A stretch of 27,414 nucleotides of DNA. It comes from Oribacterium sp. UBA4274 (GTDB lineage Bacteria; Bacillota; Clostridia; Lachnospirales; Lachnospiraceae). This document shows positions 8,692-16,310 of this stretch, in pieces. A program made the translations under genes and the position numbers. The stretch's first letter is position 1, and every line of letters starts with the position of its first letter. The DNA is taken from positions 1-27,414 of the forward strand of contig DGVW01000116.1 of assembly GCA_002396005.1 (NCBI GenBank). Reading direction: 5' to 3'. The notes under the pieces are model-generated. The model had not been told where the DNA came from and did not search any database. It saw nothing but the letters and a program-made list of their open reading frames with translations.

Positions 8692-8780
8692 TCAATCTCT
8701 CCCTAAAACCACCTGATCAGAAATCTTGCAAAATACTTAAAACTCTCCAAGTTAACCTCTTATAAATTATATTCATATAT

Positions 8781-8821
8781 ATGCAGTGCCTTCCTTAATG
8801 GGAGCACTGCATCTTTTTTTA
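8781..8821 (+). terminator. Terminator after the HtrA-type protease
   Basis: A 9-bp perfect stem ATGCAGTGC (8781-8789) / GCACTGCAT (8804-8812) is followed by C and then eight T (8814-8821). Confidence 0.88.
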
Positions 8822-8862
8822 TGGTAGAATGAACACAAAAATACGGAAAGGAACTACATTTT

Positions 8863-10350
8863 ATGCAGGATCCCAACAGATTTGACAATGGCAATATATA
8901 CAACATGGATTCCCATTATAAGAGACGACATCGCTCCGGCGGTGGCTGCGGCGGATGCATGAGTGTCGTCTTCATCCTGATACTTGCCGTGCTCATCTTT
9001 TTAGGTATAGCAAGATACAATTACATATCACCAATGGAGCTTTTGAGATATTATGCCGAAGAACTGCATCTTACGGAGTACTATGAATCCTTGAAGGATT
9101 ATTTGCCGGAAGATCTCAGATCACTGCCGGGTACAGATGGATCCGATAAATCCCGAGGAGATAATGCTTCATCACAGAATGGCAGTGACGAACCATCTGC
9201 ACAAAAAGTCCATGGTTCCGGTGCTTCAGGAAAACCTTCGGATTCTTCAGAAAACTCTGATTCCTCCGGCAGTAACGGCGCAATCTCTGAGGATGAGCTA
9301 AAAGACAGAATCACCAATTGGCTGGAAGGCACAGGCGATATCACCGATGAAAGTCAGTCCGGTTATTACTGCTACAATCTCCTCAGTGATAAGGAAAAAG
9401 GCATCTACCGTGAGATACTTGATGCCATCACCCACTGGAAAGAGCGTGATATCTCTACACTCGATACTGATGAACTTAATAAAATCTATAACTATGTTAT
9501 GGCGGACCACCCGGAGATATTTTACACAAACGGAGTGCATTATACTCAGAAATCCATCAACAACATCGTCACCTCTATATCTGTAAAAGGGCAGTACACC
9601 ATGTCACAGGAAGAAGCCTCTCAATATCAGAATGCCATACTGCCTGCCGTTCAGACTATCCTTGCTTCTGTTCCGGGATATGCCGACGGTACAACAACAG
9701 ATGATTTTACAAAGATAAAATATCTGTACGATTACATAATCAATTCAACAGATTACGAGGCCGGAGCCGATGAGAACCAGAATATCATCTCCGTTTTCCT
9801 CAATCACAGATCAGTTTGCAACGGCTATGCAAAGGCTATGCAGTACCTGTCCCAGTTCATGGGTATTCCTTGTCTCCATGTGAGCGGAACAGCAGAGGGA
9901 GGTCCTCACGCCTGGAATGTGATCTTTATGGATGGAGCATGGTATCAGGTGGATGTTACCTTCGGTGAGTCCAATGTCTCCTCCGGGAACACAAACGCTT
10001 CATTTATAAACTATGCCTACCTCGGACTCACAGACAAGGAAATGTACGTGAACCATACAATTGATAACACTATACCGGTTCCATCATGTACAGCCACAGA
10101 GGACAACTACTACATTTACACAGGGACATATTTTACGGATGCAGACATTGATACCATAGGCAGGATGGCTGAGGAAGCACAGATGTCCGGCAAAAATGTC
10201 ATACAATTCAAAGTATCCGACGCGTATACCATGACTTCCATCACAGATAAGCTGTTCAATCAGCACCTTATATACAATTATCTCAATAATGTAAATTCAT
10301 GCTCCTACTCAATGAATGTTACACAGAAGACAATTGTTATTCTTTTCTGA
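8863..10350 (+). CDS. Membrane-anchored transglutaminase-like protein
   Basis: The 495-residue product has a basic cytoplasmic start (HYKRRHRSGGGCGG), one membrane helix at about 33-50, and a Ser/Gly/Asp-rich linker to ~145. A transglutaminase-like domain follows, with Cys319 (RSVCNGYAKAM), His349 (GPHAWNVI) and Asp364 (YQVDVTFG) in the order expected for the papain-like triad. Such domains in clostridia act outside the membrane as cysteine peptidases or crosslinking enzymes; the substrate is unknown. GGAAAGGAAC precedes the ATG. It lies between the HtrA and sulfoxide reductase genes, with a terminator just upstream, so it probably has its own promoter. Confidence 0.85.
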   Translation: MQDPNRFDNGNIYNMDSHYKRRHRSGGGCGGCMSVVFILILAVLIFLGIARYNYISPMELLRYYAEELHLTEYYESLKDYLPEDLRSLPGTDGSDKSRGDNASSQNGSDEPSAQKVHGSGASGKPSDSSENSDSSGSNGAISEDELKDRITNWLEGTGDITDESQSGYYCYNLLSDKEKGIYREILDAITHWKERDISTLDTDELNKIYNYVMADHPEIFYTNGVHYTQKSINNIVTSISVKGQYTMSQEEASQYQNAILPAVQTILASVPGYADGTTTDDFTKIKYLYDYIINSTDYEAGADENQNIISVFLNHRSVCNGYAKAMQYLSQFMGIPCLHVSGTAEGGPHAWNVIFMDGAWYQVDVTFGESNVSSGNTNASFINYAYLGLTDKEMYVNHTIDNTIPVPSCTATEDNYYIYTGTYFTDADIDTIGRMAEEAQMSGKNVIQFKVSDAYTMTSITDKLFNQHLIYNYLNNVNSCSYSMNVTQKTIVILF

Positions 10351-10456
10351 ATAATGTGTCATTTAACTGATTATATTATGATCAGAGGATTATAATAGGT
10401 TAATGCATTCGCATTCGCATTCACATCTACATTTACTTACAGCGGGGGACAACAAC

Positions 10457-10918
10457 ATGATCGACTACAAGCTTATACAGGAACAATTAAAGGCTCTTGC
10501 AGAGGATGACCATCATTTCATCCCTGTTCTCAGCAATGCTTCAGCACTTTTATATGATTCATTACCTGACCTTAACTGGGCGGGATTCTATCTTGTAAGA
10601 GATGGTCAGCTTGTACTTGGACCGTTTCAGGGAAAGGTTGCCTGCATTCACATCGCAAAGGGCAGGGGAGTATGCGGAACAGCCTGGGCTCAGGATGAAA
10701 CTCAGATGATAGATGATGTGCATCAGTTCCCGGGGCATATAGCCTGCGATGGTGCATCAAACTCTGAGATCGTTATTCCGATTCATAACAAAATTACGGC
10801 AGAGATACTCGGTGTTTTGGATATAGACAGCCCGTCTCTTGCAAGATTTAAGGCCTTTGACAAGGAGGGGCTCGAAGCATTTGTCAGAACTTTGGAAGAA
10901 GTTACTGACTGGAACTGA
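10457..10918 (+). CDS. msrC: Free methionine-(R)-sulfoxide reductase, GAF-domain type
   Basis: This 153-residue protein is almost entirely one GAF domain of the fRMsr class, which reduces free methionine-R-sulfoxide in the cytoplasm using thioredoxin. The three class-specific cysteines are present: Cys63 (VACIHIAKG), Cys73 (GRGVCGTA) and Cys97 (FPGHIACDGAS). Conserved LDIDSP is at about 121-126. The frame is open from an ATG at 10403, which would add MHSHSHSHLHLL-type residues. GGGGGA at 10444-10449, seven bases before the ATG at 10457, and the family's normal N-terminus favour the shorter form. The rhomboid gene starts five bases after the stop, so the two are likely cotranscribed. An iteron-like site lies within the gene (10785-10800). 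Confidence 0.92.
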   Translation: MIDYKLIQEQLKALAEDDHHFIPVLSNASALLYDSLPDLNWAGFYLVRDGQLVLGPFQGKVACIHIAKGRGVCGTAWAQDETQMIDDVHQFPGHIACDGASNSEIVIPIHNKITAEILGVLDIDSPSLARFKAFDKEGLEAFVRTLEEVTDWN

Positions 10919-10923
10919 TACAT

Positions 10924-11568
10924 ATGCCAAATTTAAAAGATACAATTTTCAATAAAACACAACATAAATGGCAGCCTTATGTCACTTACCTGCTCATTGC
11001 CGTCAATATAATCATCTTCCTCATAGAAGAGCTGATGGGCGGAAGTGAAAATGTAGATACTGCCTTGGGTTTCGGCGCATATTTTACTCCCTACGTTATC
11101 CTATACGGCGAAATCTATCGTATGGTTACCTCCATCTTCGTACACTTCGGAGTAGAACATATAGGTGCCAACATGATAACCTTATTTGCTCTGGGACCAT
11201 ACGTGGAGCACTATTTCGGACACTTTCTTTTCATAGTGCTGTACATTTTTTCGGGAATATGCGGAAATCTGTCCACCATGCTGTACGAGGGCATGACAGG
11301 CAATCTGGCAGTTTCCTGCGGAGCCAGCGGTGCCATTTTCGGACTTTTATCTGTATTTATACTGTTTGCATTTAACGAACGTCTCAGAAAGATCTTCCCT
11401 GTCAGAAGAGTCTTTTTCTCGGTCCTTCTGTCATTAACAGAGGGACTTTCAGATCCGTCTGTCAATTTTATGGCACATCTCGGAGGACTCATCGGAGGTC
11501 TTGTACTGTCCTTTATAATGCAGGAGATATTAAGGATCACTATAAGAAAAAATAACAGAACGAAGTAA
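10924..11568 (+). CDS. Rhomboid-family intramembrane serine protease
   Basis: The 214-residue protein has six predicted membrane helices and the rhomboid catalytic features: the H79-x3-N83 motif (HIGAN), Ser135 in CGASGAIFG, and His185 in FMAHLGGLIGG. Rhomboids cut membrane proteins inside the bilayer; the substrate here cannot be told. The length is typical for a minimal bacterial rhomboid with no accessory domain. It begins five bases after the msrC stop, with only a weak ribosome binding site, which suggests translational coupling to msrC. Confidence 0.92.
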   Translation: MPNLKDTIFNKTQHKWQPYVTYLLIAVNIIIFLIEELMGGSENVDTALGFGAYFTPYVILYGEIYRMVTSIFVHFGVEHIGANMITLFALGPYVEHYFGHFLFIVLYIFSGICGNLSTMLYEGMTGNLAVSCGASGAIFGLLSVFILFAFNERLRKIFPVRRVFFSVLLSLTEGLSDPSVNFMAHLGGLIGGLVLSFIMQEILRITIRKNNRTK

Positions 11569-11759
11569 TTTATTTTGGAATGCTGCGCGCTTAATGATTT
11601 GTATTTCCCGTCTTAAGAATTTCATAATCACTGATTTCGTTTTTCTTCAATCACTATTTTAAGGAATTGTGTATATTATAGATAGTTAAAGATTAGAAAT
11701 TAAATAAATGCACACTCCTTTACCTTATTTAATCTAATTATAATGAATCCTTTACAAAG

Positions 11760-11785
11760 ACCCGGTTCGCCTACCGGGTTTTTTT
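11760..11785 (+). terminator. Rho-independent terminator upstream of the sigma factor gene
   Basis: The hairpin ACCCGGT / ACCGGGT (11760-11779) with a six-base loop is followed by an unbroken T-run to 11785. It separates the msrC-rhomboid transcript, or a small RNA, from the sigma factor gene. Confidence 0.85.
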
Positions 11786-11819
11786 GTTGGATATTTTTCA
11801 CAAATATATGGATTAAGTC

Positions 11820-11848
11820 TTGTAATAAAAGGCTTTTCAAAATACAAT
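11820..11848 (+). promoter_or_regulatory. Probable sigma-70 promoter of the sigma factor gene
   Basis: TTGTAA (11820-11825), a 17-base spacer and TACAAT (11843-11848) lie 42 bases upstream of the ATG. It is downstream of a terminator, so the gene would be transcribed on its own. Confidence 0.65.
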
Positions 11849-11890
11849 AGAAAGGCTGTCTAAATTTGCATAAAGAAAACGAGATTTATT

Positions 11891-12994
11891 ATGGCTTTTA
11901 AAAATAGAGAACTTATGGAAGACCGTGATACTGCAGTTCTTGATACTGTAGATTTCACAGATTCAACTTCTATAAACAATACAGATTATGAAGAATTTGA
12001 TGACCGCTCTGTAGTCATCAACAAATCTGCAGATTCCTCTGTAGATGACAATTTAGGTAATGACGATTTTTCTGACGATGATTTTTCCGATGAAGACCTT
12101 TCAGAAGAGGATAAAGAAGCCAGAACTCTGGATATGGAGGCACTTACCAATCTTGAGAATATTTCTGCCGATGATCCTGTACGTATATATCTGAAGGAGA
12201 TCGGTAGTTATCCTCTGCTCACTCCTGAAAGAGAACGCGAGCTTGCCGTTCGCTGCAAGAACGGTGATCTCAGTGCCAAACAGGAGCTGGTTGAGTGTAA
12301 CCTGAGACTCGTGGTATCCATTGCCAAGCGCTACACAGGTAGAGGTATGAACTTCCTCGACCTCATTCAGGAAGGCAATATCGGACTCATGCGTGGTGTT
12401 GAGAAGTTTGAACCGGACAGAGGATTCAAGCTTTCTACATATGCAACATGGTGGATCCGTCAGTCTATTGCCAGAGCTCTCGCAGACCAGTCAAGAACCA
12501 TCAGAGTACCTGTTCACATGGTAGAGCTTATTAACAAGATCAAGAAAACTTCACGCCAGCTTGCATTGGAGCTTGGACATGAGCCAACTACACTTGACCT
12601 GAGTAAGGCTCTGGATATCCCTGAAGAGCGTATCCAGGAGGTTGTTAATTATGATGCAGGACCTGCTTCCCTGGACAGTAAAGTAGGTGAGGATGAGGAT
12701 TCAGATCTTGGATCATTTATCGCAGATGACAAGATCACTTCACCTGAGCAAAACATTAACAACGTGATGATGAAACAGCAGCTGGATAAGATTCTTGTTA
12801 ACTTGAGTGATCGAGAGAGAGAAGTTATCGAAATGAGATATGGCCTTGTTGATGGTCGTGAGAGAACTCTTGAGGAGATCGGTACCATGTATCATGTTAC
12901 CCGGGAACGTATACGTCAGATCGAGAACAAGGCTTTACACAAGCTCCAGAATCCAAAATATAAGCGTGAGCTTGATGGCTTCCTTGAGACCTGA
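11891..12994 (+). CDS. rpoD: Primary-type RNA polymerase sigma-70 factor (RpoD family)
   Basis: The 367-residue protein has all the parts of a group 1 or 2 sigma factor. Region 1.2 is at about 94-125 (DDPVRIYLKEIG). Region 2 is at about 135-205, with the core-binding and -10 recognition helix FKLSTYATWWIRQSIARA. Region 3 is at about 205-285, and region 4 at 295-360 with VTRERIRQIENKAL for -35 contact. These residues fit recognition of ordinary TTGACA/TATAAT promoters, which are seen nearby. The N-terminus is not a typical region 1.1 but an acidic, Asp/Ser-rich tail (DDNLGNDDFSDDDFSDED, about 52-69). The gene is not beside dnaG as rpoD often is. Whether it is the only primary sigma or a second copy cannot be told here. 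The ribosome binding site is weak. Confidence 0.9.
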   Translation: MAFKNRELMEDRDTAVLDTVDFTDSTSINNTDYEEFDDRSVVINKSADSSVDDNLGNDDFSDDDFSDEDLSEEDKEARTLDMEALTNLENISADDPVRIYLKEIGSYPLLTPERERELAVRCKNGDLSAKQELVECNLRLVVSIAKRYTGRGMNFLDLIQEGNIGLMRGVEKFEPDRGFKLSTYATWWIRQSIARALADQSRTIRVPVHMVELINKIKKTSRQLALELGHEPTTLDLSKALDIPEERIQEVVNYDAGPASLDSKVGEDEDSDLGSFIADDKITSPEQNINNVMMKQQLDKILVNLSDREREVIEMRYGLVDGRERTLEEIGTMYHVTRERIRQIENKALHKLQNPKYKRELDGFLET

Positions 12995-13086
12995 CATCAA
13001 TGTATGGCTGTGTTAACGTCTATCCAAGCGGATTTTATATAACGTAACAATTTCCAGTGAAAATCTGTGTTATTTCAGTATTATCG

Positions 13087-13125
13087 GGACTTTCTGTTAT
13101 AATGTAACAGGAAGTCCTTAATTTT
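13087..13125 (+). terminator. Probable terminator after the sigma factor gene
   Basis: A 13-bp stem with one wobble pair, GGACTTTCTGTTA (13087-13099) / TAACAGGAAGTCC (13105-13117), is followed by TTAATTTTT. The U-tract is interrupted, so termination may be partial. Confidence 0.65.
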
Positions 13126-13141
13126 TAGATAACCTAAACCT

Positions 13142-13157
13142 ATAACATAATAACGGT
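13142..13157 (-). repeat. Isolated iteron-like site upstream of the Ser/Gly-rich gene
   Basis: The reverse complement reads ACCGTTATTATGTTAT, a full match to the origin iteron pattern. It lies between the sigma factor terminator and the next gene, about 2 kb left of the iteron cluster. Confidence 0.65.
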
Positions 13158-13241
13158 AGTTTTATCCAGCCAATAGCTGCATATCTCTTTGACAGGATAG
13201 ACATATAAACTCCCGCATTTATAGGAAATGAGAGGAACATA

Positions 13242-13679
13242 ATGAACGAAAAGAAATCAAACAACTACGGAAAGAAAACCTACGGATCAAATCATTCCGG
13301 ATCTAAAACTTCCGGAACCAAACCTTCCGGTTCAAATCATTCCGGATCTAAACCTTTTGGATCTTTCGGAAAAAACAAAGGTAAATCCTTCGGTAAATCA
13401 ACAAATCCATCCGGAAGACCGGGCTTCATTCCTGATTATAAAAAGAAAAAACCTAAAAAGGGTGCCCAGCAGGGTGACTACGTTATAATTTCAGATGGTA
13501 AGAAAAAAGTTACATCACGTATCAATCTCCCTAGCCATCCTTTTGCCAAAAAGGAAGTTGGTGATATGGTACTTATCAAGGGTGTAGAGTGGTATCTCAT
13601 AAGGATCATACAGCAGGGAACTGCAGCTTATAACAAGCTTTACGATTCAGATACACAGCGTGAACACTTTGGATACTAA
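13242..13679 (+). CDS. Hypothetical protein with Ser/Gly/Lys-rich repetitive N-terminus
   Basis: I do not recognise this 145-residue protein. Residues 1-65 are built from short repeats of the type SGSK, SGTK and SGSN with many Lys and no acidic residues, and are probably disordered. Residues 75-145 look folded (GDYVIISDGKKKVTSRINLP and MVLIKGVEWYLIRIIQQG) with alternating hydrophobic strands. The basic tail could bind nucleic acid, but that is only a guess from composition. GAGAGGAAC precedes the ATG. The stop is followed by the ribosome binding site of the next gene, so the two genes form a pair. Confidence 0.75.
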   Translation: MNEKKSNNYGKKTYGSNHSGSKTSGTKPSGSNHSGSKPFGSFGKNKGKSFGKSTNPSGRPGFIPDYKKKKPKKGAQQGDYVIISDGKKKVTSRINLPSHPFAKKEVGDMVLIKGVEWYLIRIIQQGTAAYNKLYDSDTQREHFGY

Positions 13680-13689
13680 TGGAGGTTCC

Positions 13690-15171
13690 ATGTCTAATTC
13701 TTTATTCGAATTAATCAGCGATAACATCAGAGCAGATGGTATGCTTCCGGCAGATTTCCGTCTTCCTTCCGGAGCATCAGGGTTACTTGGTGACGTGCGC
13801 CTCGTAGATGGCGCTATGGACGGTATGTACCTTTATCACAATATGTCATCCGCATCTGATGTCTCAGCTCTTACAGAGGTTATAAAAGAAGCCTCTGAGC
13901 ATGATTTTGACTCGGCAGAGTATGACCTTAACGATTACTTCAGTGACCCTAAGGCTCGCATGCTTCCTCTTGTTGATGAACTTGAGAAGTGGGTCAATGA
14001 ACATCTTGAAAACATCGATGGCGAGGCACTTTTTGAATTTGCAGCCAATATAATCATCAAAACCTCAAACTCAGAATGTCTCAAGTTTGCACTCACTGTC
14101 TTTGAAATGATGGATACAGATGATAATGACGCCGTAAAGGACGTTGTAAGTACACTGGCACTTTCAGATGAATTCACTCTGTTCTCGATATTTGTGGCCG
14201 AGACCTGGAAGGATTCGACAGATGCAATACTTAATTTTGCAAAGCATACCCGCGGATGGGGACGCATCCACTGTGTTGAGCACATCGATGCGACTTCCGG
14301 CAGGATCAAAGACTGGCTCTTCCATGAAGGAGTGAACAATACCGTAGGGTCAGCCTACTCAGCCCGCACAGTCGCAGAAAAGATAAATCTTGCCAAAGTA
14401 TTTACCAATCCTGATTTCAACAATGACGACTATCTGCTTGCAAGACCTATCATGGACGGACTTCTCAATGAGGGAACAGTTCAGGGAATCTCTTCCATGG
14501 ACAATCGTACTGAAATCATTTCGGGTTTTCTCGATAAGTCAGAGAACTGCAGGCATACACCTGAAACCTTGGAAACACTCCTTAATCTGAGAGATTATCT
14601 CAGCAGCAACATCTTCAGTGAGAGTGGGAGACTGACTGAAAAGCTTGATCATATACTTGATTCCGACAGCATAAAAGACTATGTAAAGCTCCTCCTCACT
14701 GAAAAGAAGGGCTTCCGTCTAGCCCGCCGTCTCGGACTAAGCTGCAGTAACGAAATCCTTGAGGCTATGCAGGAAGACTTTAATACGCACGCCTCACTGG
14801 TAGACATTCTTCCAAAAGACGATGACACACTCTCAAGACTCCTTGCCATATACAGAGATAAACTTCCTCTCGATATGATGGCATCGGGCCCAAAGGACAA
14901 TCTCGGCATTGGCGACGAGTACAGACCATACCATCAACTCAGTTTCCTGGTACAGAATCTTTCCGATTCTGCAGGAGAGGGAGAGGATTTCATAGTCGCA
15001 TCCCTTGCCTGTCCTGTTAATGCTAACCGCCAGATGGCCATCAGTACACTGGAAGAGTGGTTAAAGGATGATTATGAACCATCAACTGCAATCAAAAATG
15101 CAGTTTGGAGGCTGAAAGAGCAGGAGCCTTCTGAAGAAATCAGAAGTTTGCTTGATAAGCTTGAAATATAA
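13690..15171 (+). CDS. Large protein of unknown function (clostridial 'WGRIH' family)
   Basis: The 493-residue product is acidic and helical, with repeated helix pairs of HEAT-like character. The segment WGRIHCVEHID followed by IKDWLFHEGVNNTV resembles a clostridial family that databases have sometimes labelled limonene hydroxylase, a name I would not trust. No catalytic motif, membrane helix or signal peptide is seen. The frame is open from 13660, but the ATG at 13690 with GGAGG at 13681-13685 avoids overlap with the preceding gene and gives a natural start. The first origin iteron (15168-15183) overlaps the stop codon, so the gene borders the origin directly. Its function, and any role in replication, is unknown. 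Confidence 0.7.
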   Translation: MSNSLFELISDNIRADGMLPADFRLPSGASGLLGDVRLVDGAMDGMYLYHNMSSASDVSALTEVIKEASEHDFDSAEYDLNDYFSDPKARMLPLVDELEKWVNEHLENIDGEALFEFAANIIIKTSNSECLKFALTVFEMMDTDDNDAVKDVVSTLALSDEFTLFSIFVAETWKDSTDAILNFAKHTRGWGRIHCVEHIDATSGRIKDWLFHEGVNNTVGSAYSARTVAEKINLAKVFTNPDFNNDDYLLARPIMDGLLNEGTVQGISSMDNRTEIISGFLDKSENCRHTPETLETLLNLRDYLSSNIFSESGRLTEKLDHILDSDSIKDYVKLLLTEKKGFRLARRLGLSCSNEILEAMQEDFNTHASLVDILPKDDDTLSRLLAIYRDKLPLDMMASGPKDNLGIGDEYRPYHQLSFLVQNLSDSAGEGEDFIVASLACPVNANRQMAISTLEEWLKDDYEPSTAIKNAVWRLKEQEPSEEIRSLLDKLEI

Positions 15172-15985
15172 CAAATGGACGGTAGATAAGCTTTTACTTA
15201 TAACACATTTACGGTACAAACTTATATCATGATTACGGTATTTCCCTTGGCGGAGGTACCGTTTTTTTGTTATAAGTGTGACACCGTAAATATGTTATAT
15301 CATACCGTTATTTTGTTATAAGCATCCGTCGTAAACTCCTCCATAACAAAAAATCATCGCGCTATTACCGTATAAATGTTATATCTTTTGCCAAATTACA
15401 CCCGGAATCTACTAATTTGACCATATTTTGAAAAAGCTATGGCAGAATAACAAAAGATATAACAAATTTACGGCTTACTTTTTTCTTAATTTTACTTTTT
15501 CAGATACTTGATCCCTCAATATTCCTGTGCTCACCGTATTTTAGTTATATGTTTTGCAATTTAGTTGTATTAAATATATGTACCGGATTCAAAAATATAA
15601 CGTATTTCCGCCATTCAATCCATATTGATAAAGTGAACTCAACTTTCCACGGAAACCGGCGTATCTACCGTAAATATGTTATATAACATTATTTTAGTGA
15701 AGTCTTATAACATAATTACGGCTTAATAAATTGTTAACGCTATACCGTAAATATGTTAGACCTTCAGATATGTACCGTATTTTTGTTACAAGACGATTTT
15801 TACAAAATTTCAGCAATTATTTTGTTGTTTTTGACAAAAACGTAAGCCGAGACCACCCGGTTAATCAATGCATTCGGACTTTTTTGATATGCACACCGGC
15901 TAAACCGTTTTTTTGTTATGTTGTACCGTCTTTTTGTTAGACCTCGCCGTAAATATGTTATGCTTTACCGTCATTTTGTTATTTG

Positions 15986-15994
15986 TGTGGATAA
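15986..15994 (-). promoter_or_regulatory. Perfect DnaA box
   Basis: TGTGGATAA is the reverse complement of the consensus TTATCCACA. It lies four bases after the last tandem iteron and ~30 bases before the AT-rich tract, the place where DnaA assists opening in iteron origins. Confidence 0.85.
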
Positions 15995-16020
15995 AAAATG
16001 ACGTAATTATGCGGCTTCTG

Positions 16021-16090
16021 GCCATTAAATAATATAAATATATATAATATTAAATATATAAAATATAAAAAACCAAACATAAAAAAATAT
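16021..16090. other. AT-rich tract, likely DNA unwinding element
   Basis: The segment is made up almost wholly of A and T with repeated ATATAATATTAAATAT-like runs, between the DnaA box and the initiator gene. This composition is expected at the site of first strand opening. Confidence 0.65.
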
Positions 16091-16245
16091 AATCATGCGC
16101 GCGAAAAAATTCACAGGTAAGAAAAGCATAATAATCCGACTAAGGTAAAACATCATCGTCATATCCCAGCCGATAATAATATAATTTTCGCAATACTGAT
16201 CTCGTTAAAAGAGGTCAGAATAGAGATATAACAAATTTACGGTCA

Positions 16246-16274
16246 TTGATTTTTGGCATAATGAGTTTTACTAT
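16246..16274 (+). promoter_or_regulatory. Promoter of the replication initiator gene with adjoining iteron
   Basis: TTGATT (16246-16251), a 17-base spacer and TACTAT (16269-16274) lie 37 bases before the ATG. A reverse iteron (16228-16243) ends two bases before the -35 box, so initiator bound there would contact or block RNA polymerase. Confidence 0.65.
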
Positions 16275-16310
16275 ATTGACATGTGATGACGAAGAAACGG
16301 AGTTATAAAC

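Larger units (their letters stand above)
11569..11890 (+). other. 322-base intergenic region before the sigma factor gene
   Basis: This stretch holds no convincing gene. It contains a -10-like TATTAT (11674-11679) without a good -35, then an AT-rich imperfect hairpin built on TTAAATAA / TTATTTAA (about 11691-11735). The terminator at 11760 and the promoter of the sigma factor gene (11820-11848) follow. It could hold the 3' end of the rhomboid transcript or a short independent RNA of roughly 100 bases; the sequence does not decide. Confidence 0.4.
15168..16243. repeat. Iteron array of the replication origin (about 18 copies)
   Basis: A 16-base element with consensus ACCGTWWWWTTGTTAT (core CCGT-N5-TGTTA) recurs through the region. 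Copies in + orientation start at 15258, 15283, 15304, 15367, 15533, 15667, 15744, 15774, 15904, 15925, 15946 and 15967. Copies in - orientation start at 15168, 15200, 15224, 15459, 15707 and 16228. The copies at 15224 and 15533 carry one mismatch in the core. The last four + copies are spaced exactly 21 bases apart, about two helical turns, and run up to the DnaA box. Arrays like this bind Rep_3 initiators in theta-type plasmids and chromids, and the Rep_3 gene follows immediately. Confidence 0.93.
15172..16310. other. Putative replication origin of a plasmid or chromid
   Basis: This 1.14-kb non-coding region combines about 18 iterons, a perfect DnaA box (15986-15994) and an AT-rich stretch of nearly pure A/T (about 16027-16090) suitable as an unwinding element. 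The initiator promoter and a Rep_3 initiator gene follow. The order iterons, DnaA box, AT-rich tract, rep is a standard layout for iteron-controlled origins. I see no par or toxin-antitoxin genes inside the window. Function as an active origin, rather than a remnant of an integrated plasmid, is inferred from the intact state of every part. Confidence 0.85.

Noticed and set aside
15597..15612. ATAACGTATTTCCGCC as a further iteron
   Set aside because: It keeps ATAAC but lacks the ACGG half in the right place; treated as a degenerate or chance match.
15731..15940. 69-codon frame inside the origin
   Set aside because: It is built from iteron sequence, has no ribosome binding site and gives an unlikely protein.
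15168..16243. CRISPR array
   Set aside because: The repeats are 16 bases, occur in both orientations with irregular gaps, and no cas gene is near; they fit iterons.
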